A stretch of 64,000 nucleotides of DNA from Nocardia flavorosea (GTDB lineage: Bacteria > Actinomycetota > Actinomycetes > Mycobacteriales > Mycobacteriaceae), in the NCBI RefSeq assembly GCF_015477805.1, contig NZ_JADLQL010000004.1, forward strand, positions 558,001 to 622,000, read 5' to 3'. This document shows positions 24,537-32,831 of the stretch, piece after piece; the first letter of the stretch is position 1; each line of letters starts with the position of its first letter. A model generated the notes under the pieces. The model did no database searches and was not told the DNA's origin. It was given only the letters and a program-made list of their open reading frames with translations. The position numbers and the translations under genes were made by a program.

Positions 24537-25496
24537 GTGAAAGCAGTCGTCATCCAGTCGTTCGGCAGTGCCGACGGGCTGGCCGTCATCGATATCCCGG
24601 CTCCCGTTCCCGGCCCCGGCCAGGTCACGATAGCCGCCGAGGCGATCGGCGTCGGCGGTGTCGATGCGATGATCCGCCGCGGCACCCTCGCCGGCTACGG
24701 CATCGAAGAAGGCCATATCCCCGGTTCGGAGGTCGCCGGAGCCGTCACCGCCGTCGGAGAGGGTGTCGACGCCTCGTGGATCGGCAAGCATGTGTGGGCG
24801 TTCACCGGTCGCGGTGGCGGATATGTGGAACAGGCTCTCGCCCCGGTCGAGGAGATCCTGCCGCTGCCCGCGGATATGTCCGCTGCCGATGCGGTCACCC
24901 TCGGAAGCTCCGGGATGGTGGCCCATTTCGCCTTGGCACACGCCCATTTCGTTCCCGGGGAAGCCGTGCTGATACGCGGCGCCGCCGGCAGTATCGGAAT
25001 CATGGCGGTCCAGTTGGCGGCCCGCGGCGGCGCCCGCGCCGTAGCCGTCACGACCTCCTCGGCGGAGCGCGGCGCGCGGCTTCGCGCACTCGGAGCGACC
25101 CACGTCCTGGACCGCTCCGGCGACGGCGCCGACGCCCCCACCGGTTACGACGTCATCATCGACATCATCTCCGGACCGGATATGCCGGCGTTCTTCGACA
25201 AGCTCGCCCCGAACGGCCGTATGGTCGCCGTCGGTGCCGTCGCGGGCTTTCCGCCGGCGGATTTCGGCGCGGCAATGCTGGCTTCGTTCGTGAAATCGCT
25301 GTCGTTCGCGACCTTCAGCGCGGACACGGTCGCGCCGTCCGCCCGCCGCGCCGTACAACTCGACCAGTGGGCCGCAGCGGGTAGCGGCGACCTGCGGGCG
25401 GTCGTCCACGAATCGCTGCCCCTGGAGAAAGCCGCACTCGCGCATCGGAAGATGGACGACGGCGAGGTGTTCGGCAGAATCGTCCTGGTCCCGTAG
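24537..25496 (+). CDS. NADPH:quinone reductase-like MDR enzyme
   Basis: A 319-residue medium-chain dehydrogenase/reductase without zinc ligands, of the quinone-oxidoreductase branch. Start GTG 24537 follows GAGGAG by five bases. The N-terminal catalytic half has PGPGQVTIAAEAIGVGGVDA and GSEVAGAVTAVG; the cofactor motif is RGAAGSIGIMAVQLA near residue 150, followed by the NADPH-type VTTSSAERGARLRALGA. It reduces quinones or other unsaturated carbonyls. Likely repressed by the divergent TetR regulator. Confidence 0.92.
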   Translation: MKAVVIQSFGSADGLAVIDIPAPVPGPGQVTIAAEAIGVGGVDAMIRRGTLAGYGIEEGHIPGSEVAGAVTAVGEGVDASWIGKHVWAFTGRGGGYVEQALAPVEEILPLPADMSAADAVTLGSSGMVAHFALAHAHFVPGEAVLIRGAAGSIGIMAVQLAARGGARAVAVTTSSAERGARLRALGATHVLDRSGDGADAPTGYDVIIDIISGPDMPAFFDKLAPNGRMVAVGAVAGFPPADFGAAMLASFVKSLSFATFSADTVAPSARRAVQLDQWAAAGSGDLRAVVHESLPLEKAALAHRKMDDGEVFGRIVLVP

Positions 25497-25502
25497 CGGA
25501 GA

Positions 25503-25913
25503 TCAGTCGAGCACGGCGTACGCCTCGACCTCGACCAGCACATCCGGTTCGAAGAGATAGTCCACACCGATCGCCGACAGCGGCGGTAACGGCTGGGGTA
25601 TCCCCAGTTCGCCGACGACGCTGTCGATTCCCGCGACGAAGTCGTCGTACTTGTCCGGGCTCCAGTTCGTGACGAAGAACCGCAGGCGTACGACATCGGC
25701 GAACGTCGCTCCGGCCCCCGCCAGGCCGCGGGCCGTACTGCGCAGGGCGTGCGCGACCTGGCCGGTGAGGTCACCGGTCGCGACGGGGTTACCGTCGGCG
25801 TCGCGCGCGATCTGCCCGGCGACGTGCACGTGGCGGGTGCCGGTGCCGATCGAGACGTGGTGATACGGAACGGGCGCGAACATACCTTCGGGGGTGAGAA
25901 GCCGGACTGCCAT
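25503..25913 (-). CDS. RidA-family protein
   Basis: A 136-residue RidA/YjgF-family protein starting at ATG 25913, six bases after AAAGGGA; the longer frame to 26027 has no support. Family features: VAGQIARDADGNPV, GATFADVVRLRFFVTNW and LVEVEAYAVLD. The usual arginine near residue 105 that binds the substrate carboxylate is not evident here, so it may belong to one of the less characterised subfamilies rather than act as an enamine deaminase. It is divergent from an HxlR regulator, its likely controller. Confidence 0.9.
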   Translation of the reverse strand: MAVRLLTPEGMFAPVPYHHVSIGTGTRHVHVAGQIARDADGNPVATGDLTGQVAHALRSTARGLAGAGATFADVVRLRFFVTNWSPDKYDDFVAGIDSVVGELGIPQPLPPLSAIGVDYLFEPDVLVEVEAYAVLD

Positions 25914-25937
25914 GGGTGTCCCTTTCGCTGGTGGAAG

Positions 25938-25958
25938 CAGGTATCCGATATCTACCTG
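25938..25958. promoter_or_regulatory. HxlR operator candidate
   Basis: Arms CAGGTA (25938-25943) and TACCTG (25953-25958) flank a nine-base spacer with GATATC. The element sits in the middle of the 79-bp gap between the divergent RidA and HxlR genes. Confidence 0.45.
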
Positions 25959-25992
25959 GTGCCCGAAGGGAACTTCAACGAGACTAGGTTTC

Positions 25993-26382
25993 ATGACGGA
26001 AACCACCACCGGGGCCCCGCAGCTCACCCAACAGCACCGCGACCTGCTCGATCAGGTGCTCGACAAATGGTCGCTGCGGATCCTCGACGCCCTGTGCGAG
26101 CACGGACCGTTGCGCTTCAACGGACTCCGCCGCGCCATACCGGTGGTGACACAGAAATCGCTCACCACCGCGCTGCGGCGGCTCGAACGCAACGGGATGA
26201 TCGAGCGGATCGTCACCAGCACCCGTCCCGTCGCCGTCGAATACCGCCTGACACCGCTGGGCAGATCGCTACAGGACCTCCTCGACGCACTGCTGAACTG
26301 GGCGACAGCCACCCTGCCCGAGGTGGAACGCGCCCGCGCGCAATTCGACGACCTGCCGGATGCGGATCACCCGGCGCGGTAG
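25993..26382 (+). CDS. HxlR-family regulator
   Basis: A 129-residue winged-helix regulator starting at ATG 25993. It reads DKWSLRILDALCEHGPLRF, VTQKSLTTALRRLERNGMIE, then the wing RPVAVEYRLTPLGRSL, as in HxlR proteins. A single cysteine (in LCEHGPL) lies in the dimer helix rather than at the N-terminus. It is divergent from the RidA gene. Confidence 0.92.
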   Translation: MTETTTGAPQLTQQHRDLLDQVLDKWSLRILDALCEHGPLRFNGLRRAIPVVTQKSLTTALRRLERNGMIERIVTSTRPVAVEYRLTPLGRSLQDLLDALLNWATATLPEVERARAQFDDLPDADHPAR

Positions 26383-26610
26383 CAACGCGGTCCCGACCCG
26401 GGGTGCGTAAACCGGCCGCAGTGGTCACTCCGGCGACGGCCGTGATCCTCCACCGGGTGATGGTCGATATGTGAACCGGCGACCGCTTGCGAACCCTGGA
26501 GTTGTCAAACGGCGACCGGCTGCCTCTTGTCTGTGCGGTGCTGGGGTAGCAGGGTGAAAGGGGCCGGTGGCGCCACCGGGGTGCCGCCCCGAGCAGAGAG
26601 GGGGTGGGTC

Positions 26611-27231
26611 GTGTTCGCGCGATCTACCACAATCCAGGCGCGGCCCTCCGCTGTCGAGGCCGGGATCGAGTACGTGCGCGACGAGGTGCTGCCCGGACTG
26701 CGGGCGATTCCCGGGTGCGTGGGGTTGTCCCTGATGGTCGACCGGACTACCGGGCGGTCCATCGCCACCAGTTCGTGGGATTCCCTGGACGCAATGGACG
26801 CGAGTAAGTACCGGGTCGCTCCGGTGCGGGACAAGGCGCTCGCCATGTTCGGCGGCAGCGCGCAGATCCAGGACTGGGAGATCGCCGGACTGCATCGGGT
26901 CCGCCGGGTGAGCGAAGGGGCATGTGTGCGCGCGACCTGGGTGAAGACCGATCCGAGCCGGCTCGAATCGGCCGTGGAGGTCTACAAGTCCGCCACCTTG
27001 CCCGCGATGGAGCAGTTGGACGGGTTCTGTAGTGCGAGCCTGCTGGTCAACCGTCGGTCGGGGCGCGCGGTCTCGTGTACCTGCTATGCGAGCGAGGCGG
27101 CGATGCGGGCTTGCCGGGAGCAGTCGGCTTCCCTGCGGGTGGACGCGGCGCGGCAGGCCGGAGTCGAGGCACTGGACGTGCGCGAGTTCGAATTGCCGCT
27201 CGCGCACCTGCGGGTGCCGGAAATGGCCTGA
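26611..27231 (+). CDS. tandem ABM-like (dimeric barrel) protein
   Basis: A 206-residue protein starting at GTG 26611 about seven bases after GAGAGGGGG. It contains two similar halves, residues about 1-95 (ARSTTIQARPSAVEAGIEYV, LPGLRAIPGCVGLSLMVDRT) and about 110-200 (WVKTDPSRLESAVEVYKSAT, LPAMEQLDGFCSASLLVNRR). Both have the ferredoxin-like pattern of antibiotic-biosynthesis monooxygenase domains, so the protein is a fused pair of a normally dimeric unit. Enzymatic activity is unproven; some such proteins bind haem or are structural. A hairpin follows its stop. Confidence 0.75.
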   Translation: MFARSTTIQARPSAVEAGIEYVRDEVLPGLRAIPGCVGLSLMVDRTTGRSIATSSWDSLDAMDASKYRVAPVRDKALAMFGGSAQIQDWEIAGLHRVRRVSEGACVRATWVKTDPSRLESAVEVYKSATLPAMEQLDGFCSASLLVNRRSGRAVSCTCYASEAAMRACREQSASLRVDAARQAGVEALDVREFELPLAHLRVPEMA

Positions 27232-27249
27232 GCGCGGTTGCATCATCCA

Positions 27250-27282
27250 CCGCCGAAGTGCGGGCCTCTCTGCACTCGGCGG
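27250..27282. terminator. hairpin between convergent genes
   Basis: Arms CCGCCGAAGTGC (27250-27261) and GCACTCGGCGG (27272-27282) pair along their full length with one bulged base, around a ten-base loop. It occupies the 54-bp gap between two convergent genes and may terminate both. Confidence 0.6.
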
Positions 27283-27285
27283 CGA

Positions 27286-27708
27286 TCAGCCGCAGTGTGA
27301 CCGGCCTGACATCCACGTGTAACTGGAGGTGCCGCCGCCCCAGTCGATGCACGTGCCCGCAGCGTTCACCTTCACAGGGCCGGCGTAAGTGGTGAAGTTG
27401 CCATCGTCATGGATGTAGTTGGTGAAGTTTCCGTCGGCGTTTTGTTTAGCAATGGACGCGAATAGCCGAGAGGCGGTTCCCGGGTTGTTCTTCCACGTGA
27501 CCACGCAGTTGGTGGTGCCGTTGTAGAGCAGGTGGATGCGTGCGCCGGGGATATCGTGGTGGTCGATTTCGTGGTAACTGCCGCCGCATGCTCCAATCGG
27601 AGACGATGCCTGCGCGTCGGCATTCGCCGGGCCGGCCACCGCCAGCGATCCGGCGAGAACTACCCCTGCTGCAAGGGTGAGCCTGGTTGCTCGATTGAGA
27701 ATACGCAC
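27286..27708 (-). CDS. secreted SapA-like protein
   Basis: A 140-residue exported protein. Residues 1-31 are a Sec signal peptide (basic MRILNRATR, hydrophobic core, cleavage near AGPANA). The mature part resembles spore-associated protein A of Streptomyces: CGGSYHEIDHHDI, IHLLYNGTTNCVVTWK and GTCIDWGG near the end. Four cysteines (41, 68, 120, 139) fit two disulfides. It is expected outside the cell; its role is not established. Lower GC and more A/T-ending codons than the preceding genes. Confidence 0.85.
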   Translation of the reverse strand: MRILNRATRLTLAAGVVLAGSLAVAGPANADAQASSPIGACGGSYHEIDHHDIPGARIHLLYNGTTNCVVTWKNNPGTASRLFASIAKQNADGNFTNYIHDDGNFTTYAGPVKVNAAGTCIDWGGGTSSYTWMSGRSHCG

Positions 27709-27848
27709 CTGTTGGATGCCCTTTCCGAGATCAACTTTCCGGACCGGTCACACACTACGACCGGCATCGTGGCGATCGACGCGTATCCGCTTCCCACGCT
27801 CGGGGAGTTGCATTTCACCTGGTCACCGATCCGGCGGCGAAATAGACA

Positions 27849-28236
27849 ATGGTGCCGGTCGAGGACACCGCGCCGGTGGTGTCCCACAGCGGATCCGGCC
27901 GCCGCAACCCCGACAGTGTCCTGGACGTGGTGACTGTGGATGCCTTCCCGCACGGCTTGACCGGTGAGGAAGGCGCCGAGCGGATCCGCAAGCTCTTTCA
28001 CAAGATGCGGTTCCTGCTGCCGCCGGCCCGGCCCGGCACGGTTCGTCCTGGCCACCGGAGACAGCCTCGGCAGCGAGAACGATGAGATGGAACAGGGGCG
28101 CAAGCTCCTCGACCCGATCATCGCGCACAACCCGAACGTCACAATCAGCGCCGAGGTCGCCAGCAACCACTCCGAGATCCTGCGCAAGGATTGCCCCGCG
28201 GTCGCCGATGCTGTCCGCGAGCCTGCCGGGATCTGA
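27849..28236 (+). pseudogene. degraded coding region in two frames
   Basis: Two partly overlapping frames both look coding. The first runs from 27849 with VLDVVTVDAFPHGLTGEEGA and RIRKLFHKMRFLLPP; the second, from about 28025, reads RFVLATGDSLGSENDEMEQG, then LLDPIIAHNPNVTISAEVAS and ends at 28236. Joining them with a +1 shift near 28030 gives one plausible protein of about 125 residues. The family is not recognised, and no good start is seen upstream. I take it as a frameshifted remnant. Confidence 0.45.
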
Positions 28237-28373
28237 CCACCATCCCCGCACCTCGGCAAACGAACCGTAAGCCATACGTAGGCCCTGCACCGCGAGGGCG
28301 TCCCGCATGGGGTGTCCGGCAACCGATGGCGATCTCGAACAGTCAGTGCGTCACCGCTGTTCAGGTGTTCTGC

Positions 28374-28925
28374 CTACCGGAGGAGGTGCGGGTGGTTGGT
28401 TTCGTCGAGCGCGAGAGCGGCGGTCCACAGCGAGGCATCGAGAGTCTTGGGTATCCGCCATTCCTCCGGCGCCACGGCGGGCACGTGGATACGCACCGGG
28501 TCCAGTTCGATCAGGTAGCGGTCCGCGACAGCCCACCATTGCCGGCCCGCCGCATCCATGACCACGGCGACGATCAGGTCACCGGTACCGGGCAGTTGCC
28601 GGGCCGCGTCCCGCACCGGTCCGGGGATATGCCGGTTCTCCCGCCGGTCGTCGAGCTGATCACCGCACACCACGAACACGAGCCCGAACCCGAACATGTC
28701 CGGCCCCAGCACTTTCCGCAACTGCGCGGCCCGCACATGGATCGGGTTGGGTTCGTCGTCGCCCCGGTCACCGGTGAGATCGACGGCGGCGCATTCGGCA
28801 TCGATACCGTCACCGTCGAACCGGAACCCGTACAGCATCGGCAGCAAACTCGCGGGCATCGACAGCAGGAACCGGGCGGTGATCTCGTCGATGGACTCGT
28901 CATCGGGGTACCGGATCGCGCTCAT
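28374..28925 (-). CDS. hypothetical 183-residue protein
   Basis: Start ATG 28925 overlaps the stop of the upstream 93-residue gene by ATGA, which argues that both are real and translationally coupled. The protein is acidic (pI likely low) and rich in Asp and Trp near the end: DDESIDEITARFLLSMPASL, GPDMFGFGLVFVVCGDQLDD, GDLIVAVVMDAAGRQWWAVA, DRYLIELDPVRIHVP. The pattern looks like an alternating beta-sheet protein, with no signal or transmembrane segment. Not recognised. Neighbourhood of remnants and ESX genes would suit a toxin-immunity or phage-type function, but that is speculation. Confidence 0.6.
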   Translation of the reverse strand: MSAIRYPDDESIDEITARFLLSMPASLLPMLYGFRFDGDGIDAECAAVDLTGDRGDDEPNPIHVRAAQLRKVLGPDMFGFGLVFVVCGDQLDDRRENRHIPGPVRDAARQLPGTGDLIVAVVMDAAGRQWWAVADRYLIELDPVRIHVPAVAPEEWRIPKTLDASLWTAALALDETNHPHLLR

Positions 28926-29203
28926 CCGCCGATCCCCCGCACCCAGAACTGGTGCCGGACCACATCCCACAGCGCGGACAGTTCCGGGAACCGTTCACGC
29001 ATATCCGCAAGATCCGGTGCGGCCCCCAGATCGCTGACCGCGACCACAGTGCGGTCGTCGGCGACGTTACGCAGCCGGATGATCCGTATCCGCTGCCGAT
29101 CCCGCTGCCACACCGCACGCCACTCCCCCAGTTCGGCGCTGTGGGTTCCACCTACCGGCTGCCGTAGTTGCCCTGTCGAAGGACTTCCGCATCGATCCAC
29201 CAT
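28922..29203 (-). CDS. hypothetical 93-residue protein
   Basis: A small protein whose stop overlaps the start of the next gene (ATGA). The N-terminal 25 residues look poor, and no ribosome-binding site precedes ATG 29203, so the gene may be truncated at its 5' end. The remainder is coherent: GEWRAVWQRDRQRIRIIRLR, ADDRTVVAVSDLGAAPDLAD, ERFPELSALWDVVRHQFWVR. Not recognised. It could be the first member of a coupled two-gene unit. Confidence 0.5.
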   Translation of the reverse strand: MVDRCGSPSTGQLRQPVGGTHSAELGEWRAVWQRDRQRIRIIRLRNVADDRTVVAVSDLGAAPDLADMRERFPELSALWDVVRHQFWVRGIGG

Positions 29204-29242
29204 GCGGGTTATCGTCCGCTGCGGAGGTCCTGCAGTAAGGGT

Positions 29243-29395
29243 TCAGCGGGACAACCCGATCAGATCGGTCCATCGGCCCAGCGACCGGAACGCCGCGTCC
29301 ACCACACACATACGAATCGGACCGGTATCAGGGCCGATCCGCACCAGCGAGACTGTCCTCGTCCGAGCGGTTGCCCTGCTCTGATCAGCGAACAT
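29243..29395 (-). CDS. candidate 50-residue ORF
   Basis: ATG at 29395-29393, TGA at 29245-29243. The product contains TVSLVRIGPDTGPIRMCVVD and ends RWTDLIGLSR. It lies just upstream of the two coupled unrecognised genes and on the same strand, and its composition is coding-like, but no ribosome-binding site is evident. It may be a small gene or a fragment of a once longer first gene of that set. Confidence 0.35.
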   Translation of the reverse strand: MFADQSRATARTRTVSLVRIGPDTGPIRMCVVDAAFRSLGRWTDLIGLSR

Positions 29396-29499
29396 CACGT
29401 CCGCGCTCGCCCATGAGCAGGGTATCTCGCCTTCTCAGACCAGCCAGCCTCGCTGACGGGCTTTGCAAAAATGCCCGCCGTCCACCTCGATCGCTGTTA

Positions 29500-30120
29500 T
29501 CAGGCGCCCTGCGCGCGTTGAATGACCGAAATGATCAATCCCTGGTTCCGGCTGCAAGTACCATCTTCTGGACTTACAGGATGGTTTTTCAGATACTCTT
29601 CGGACGGGGTTATTGTCACCCCGATATTTCCGCTCGCCCTTTCAGCGTACACGGCACAGAATCTGCCCTCCCAGTCGTTGACGGTCGTCCGAAGTCCGGT
29701 GGCTTCGGTGAATAAACGCGAGTATTCGTTCTCTTGCCACTGTGGAATCGGTTCGTCCATCCACCCCACAGATATGAAGCCTTCCGTCTCGGATCCCCAG
29801 TCACAGGATTCTGCAACCACGTGGCCGGCACCGTCGGCGACGGTGCGTTTCGGCACCAGCCCTTGCCGTCCCAGTGCGTTCGATATCTCGTCAGGGGACA
29901 GCAGAGTACACAGGTCGACCCCCAGTCTCGCGCTCACACTCGGGGCCGCAGGCGTCGTGGCGGCTGCCGCATCGGCACTGGTCTTCGACGCCGGCGCGGA
30001 TGCATCATCGACGCTGGCGCATCCTGCCGCGGCAAGCGCAACCGCAGTTGCAAACACAACCACCGCGCCGGGTTGACGGGCGTATTTATACAAGCCAGTT
30101 CCTTTGCGTGGGGTATTCAT
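29500..30120 (-). CDS. DUF3558 lipoprotein
   Basis: A 206-residue lipoprotein starting at ATG 30120. The signal peptide has a basic n-region (MNTPRKGTGLYKYARQ) and a lipobox ALAAAGC with the lipidated Cys near residue 33. A Ser/Ala/Thr linker leads to the DUF3558 domain, which starts VDLCTLLSPDEISNALG and has the usual cysteines (ESCDWGS, RFCAVYA, GTCSRNQG). DUF3558 lipoproteins are common beside ESX accessory genes in Nocardia. Its start overlaps the preceding gene by 35 bases. Codon use is more AT-rich than in flanking regions. Confidence 0.85.
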   Translation of the reverse strand: MNTPRKGTGLYKYARQPGAVVVFATAVALAAAGCASVDDASAPASKTSADAAAATTPAAPSVSARLGVDLCTLLSPDEISNALGRQGLVPKRTVADGAGHVVAESCDWGSETEGFISVGWMDEPIPQWQENEYSRLFTEATGLRTTVNDWEGRFCAVYAERASGNIGVTITPSEEYLKNHPVSPEDGTCSRNQGLIISVIQRAQGA

Positions 30121-30583
30121 CGAATTCGTCCGGCCAGTCGCTGGGGCCGACTGTTTCGGGCTCGGCGCGCCGCCGACGATCAAGACGCTGCGCAGGTGGT
30201 TCGGTATGCGCCGATGCCGGGCCGGCCGGATTCGCCGTCGGTGCTGATGAATCCGGTTCGCTCACCCCCCACTGCCAGACGTATTTCGGCGACGACTTCA
30301 ATTCCACCACCTCTGGTGGCAGACCCGCCGCAAGGCGATATTCGATTTCCGGCCAAGTGCAATATCCAGCCGCGACCTGGGCCGCATACTGCTGCAGTGA
30401 TGCTGACGCAGAGGGAGCCGACGCGAGTAACGACATGTAATTCTCGTCGACGCGTATCGGCGGCACGATGTCGTCGAGTGAAAGGTTCTCCAGCTGAATG
30501 GTCGCGGTAGCCAAGTCCGCGGAAGAAGCCAGGAACGAGCGCAGTTGTGTTTCGATCTCGGGGTCGAGATTCGGGTCGATCAT
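30086..30583 (-). CDS. hypothetical 165-residue protein, ESX-linked
   Basis: Its ATG overlaps the stop of the upstream ESX-type protein (ATGA), and its end overlaps the DUF3558 gene, so the three are one operon. Residues 1-100 are acidic and probably helical, with LDPEIETQLRSFLASSADLA and GYCTWPEIEYRLAAGLPPEV, KYVWQWG; the rest is a Pro/Arg/Glu-rich tail. No signal peptide. Not recognised. Given position, it may be a chaperone or partner of the adjacent secreted protein. Confidence 0.65.
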   Translation of the reverse strand: MIDPNLDPEIETQLRSFLASSADLATATIQLENLSLDDIVPPIRVDENYMSLLASAPSASASLQQYAAQVAAGYCTWPEIEYRLAAGLPPEVVELKSSPKYVWQWGVSEPDSSAPTANPAGPASAHTEPPAQRLDRRRRAEPETVGPSDWPDEFDEYPTQRNWLV

Positions 30584-31806
30584 CCGTTCTCCCAGGGGTT
30601 GACACCGACGTTGTAGCCTTGTTGTGGTGCCTTCTGTTGAGTGTCGGCGCCGGCGGCGATACGCGCGACATCTGAACTCACGATCGCCGCCTGTTGAGCG
30701 TTGACCGCGGTTTGAGTGATCGGCGAGAGCGTTTCGTCGAGCTGCGCGAACTTGCCTGGTTCACCACTCTTGCTCCCGGTGATGCTGGACAGCAGGTTCT
30801 TGGCCGAGGCGACCAAATTTCTGATCTTTTCCAATATCGGCTTAATCGCATTCCAGACGCTGAGGACTATATTGACCAAGCTACCGAACTGGTAAGCGGG
30901 CCCGACAAAAGGCACCTTCTTGAGAGCGAACTTTATCAGCGACTTTCCGTCCGACGTGTCGACCTCGGCCTCGAGCATATCTTTCAGCTTATTGGCGATG
31001 GCAATGCAGCCGTTTTTGACTTCATCAATAAGCTTGACCATGACGAAATCGACTGTTCTGCCGACCGGCCCCCACCATTCCAGGGCAGCACTGAGGTTTC
31101 GGCTGTGGTCTTCGAATGAGATCGCTGCGCGACCGTCCCAGTGTGGGCCGAGTTTGTTGACGCCCCAGGAGAGGTTCTTCGAACTGTCTTCCAGGGCAGC
31201 TCCGGCGATCCGGTATGCCGCTCCGATCCGCTTGAGTTCATTCCAATTCCCACTCAACGGCTCGAACAGCTGATTAAGCGGGCTCCACTCGTTGTTGGTA
31301 GCCTGCCGGATACCTTGATTGAAGTCACCCAGCCAGCCCGTCTTTTCCTCGATCGCGCGAACGATATCCTCTTCCAGAGTGTCCGGAGGCGACAGCGAAA
31401 TAGCTGTGGGTTGCGTGTAGGACACCGGGTTCACGTACGCTGCGGTGACACCGCTCTCGGGAGCATCAGCACCGGCCGGGGCAGTTGTCGGATACTCGGT
31501 CGTCGCCTGATTCAATGCCGCGTAGTTCTGCTGATCCTGGTCGTGGTACATCCATGCTGCACGATTCAGGTTCGCACCGGATGTCGTGGTAACAGAGCTG
31601 AATTGACCGAAACGTTTCGAAGTGAAATCACGCAGTTCAGCGCATTTGGGCACGAAATCGGCGAGGATCTCCCCCATTGCCTTATCCGAGGGTCCTGCAT
31701 GTGTGTTCACGTAGTTCGAGGCATTGTGAAGATCGACTCCGATAGATCCCAGGAGAACTCCCATCCCCGCAATCTCGGCCGATTCCGCTCTGACTGTTTC
31801 CGTCAT
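30580..31806 (-). CDS. ESX/type VII secreted-type protein
   Basis: A 408-residue protein starting at ATG 31806 behind AAGAGGTG. Residues 1-105 resemble the EspC-like helical domain found in ESX-associated proteins (FTSKRFGQF ... LNRAAWMYHDQDQQNYAAL). A second helical domain from about 140 has a WDG turn at 223-225 (GPHWDGRAAISFEDHSRNLS) as in WXG-type helical hairpins. Residues about 290-325 are hydrophobic (KKVPFVGPAYQFGSLVNIVL) and may insert into a membrane, and the C-terminus ends VGVNPWENG. No signal peptide. I infer a type VII secretion substrate or secretion-linked effector. First gene of a three-gene operon with a DUF3558 lipoprotein. Confidence 0.65.
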   Translation of the reverse strand: MTETVRAESAEIAGMGVLLGSIGVDLHNASNYVNTHAGPSDKAMGEILADFVPKCAELRDFTSKRFGQFSSVTTTSGANLNRAAWMYHDQDQQNYAALNQATTEYPTTAPAGADAPESGVTAAYVNPVSYTQPTAISLSPPDTLEEDIVRAIEEKTGWLGDFNQGIRQATNNEWSPLNQLFEPLSGNWNELKRIGAAYRIAGAALEDSSKNLSWGVNKLGPHWDGRAAISFEDHSRNLSAALEWWGPVGRTVDFVMVKLIDEVKNGCIAIANKLKDMLEAEVDTSDGKSLIKFALKKVPFVGPAYQFGSLVNIVLSVWNAIKPILEKIRNLVASAKNLLSSITGSKSGEPGKFAQLDETLSPITQTAVNAQQAAIVSSDVARIAAGADTQQKAPQQGYNVGVNPWENG

Positions 31807-32048
31807 CTCACACCTCTTCGTTACGACATACATCGCGGCCCGACGGTGATCGCCGGAAGCGCACCTGAGCCAGGAAACGACCGCGCCCAGACGTTCAGCC
31901 GGTTGAAGTTATCGGGGCAGCTACGAAGTCCGTAGTACACCAACCCGCCTCCCCCTCTTCACGACTCAGCGTATCGAAGCACAAGCTAACACAGGAAGCC
32001 TGTCCTATCGGATCCGCCACCGAGGCCGGCACAGACATCCATCAGATG

Positions 32049-32435
32049 TCAGTTCAGCAGTCTCATCGGAGTCCCGATCGTCGCCAGGACGCCGATCACC
32101 CATTGCTTCACCAACTGCCCCAGACTCGGGTAGCTGCCGTCCAGTCGGCGGAGTTGGAGACCGAATACGGCCTTGCCCGCGGTGGTCCGAGTGAACCGCT
32201 GCACCAGCGTGCGGTGCACGAACGACGCCGCGATGCCGGCGGCGACACCGGCAACGAGGGGTGAGATCGGTAGGTCGGCCGATTGCCGGATGTAGACGCC
32301 GACTGCCACGCCTATGGCGATATGGAGCAGCATATCCAGCAGGAAGGCAACGGCGAACAACTCGAAAGGGACACGTTCGGAATCCCGGCCGGGACGGCGT
32401 TGCGCGGTCATGATCTCGGCGCTTTCGGTACTCAT
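32049..32435 (-). CDS. RDD-family membrane protein
   Basis: About 128 residues from ATG 32435; a longer form from 32507 is possible. Three hydrophobic segments, with an RDD-like start ERVPFELFAVAFLLDMLLHI in place of the usual Arg-Asp-Asp, then SFVHRTLVQRFTRTTAGKAV and the late LGQLVKQWVIGVLATIG typical of the family. RDD proteins are thought to be transporters or membrane partners. It precedes the ESX-type gene on the same strand with a 240-bp gap. Confidence 0.75.
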   Translation of the reverse strand: MSTESAEIMTAQRRPGRDSERVPFELFAVAFLLDMLLHIAIGVAVGVYIRQSADLPISPLVAGVAAGIAASFVHRTLVQRFTRTTAGKAVFGLQLRRLDGSYPSLGQLVKQWVIGVLATIGTPMRLLN

Positions 32436-32831
32436 CGAAGCGGAGACCTCACCGTGCTGATAGTTCGCGACCTGACCGATGATGGGCCAGGAACCCCGGC
32501 GTGACACATGTTCGTGAGCATAGGCGGCATTGAGATCCGCCGGGGTGTCACGGGGCGCCGCACACGCGACAGCGACGGCTCGGGCCTTCCACCGCGGAAT
32601 CTTCCATGGCGGAAGGGAAATTTTCGACTTTCGGCATCATTCCTGGTCGAAGGGGTTTCGCGGGTCGGCCGGGATGTGGTTATCTTCCTGGCGCGCCGTA
32701 TGGATCAACCAGCGGGACAGTCGAATTCATGTCGGCGGGAAGGCCCTGGAGCTTGTCCGTTCCGTACATCGAATTCGTCCGAATCGGACCACGCTCTGGG
32801 CTTTTCCGGACCGGCCCAGGAAGGGGATGGT
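32436..32831. other. 396-bp divergent intergenic region
   Basis: Separates the RDD gene from the XRE regulator. Frames extend across it from the regulator gene but lack a start with ribosome-binding site before GTG 32832. It is more AT-rich than average; no repeat or clear promoter was recognised. Confidence 0.35.
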
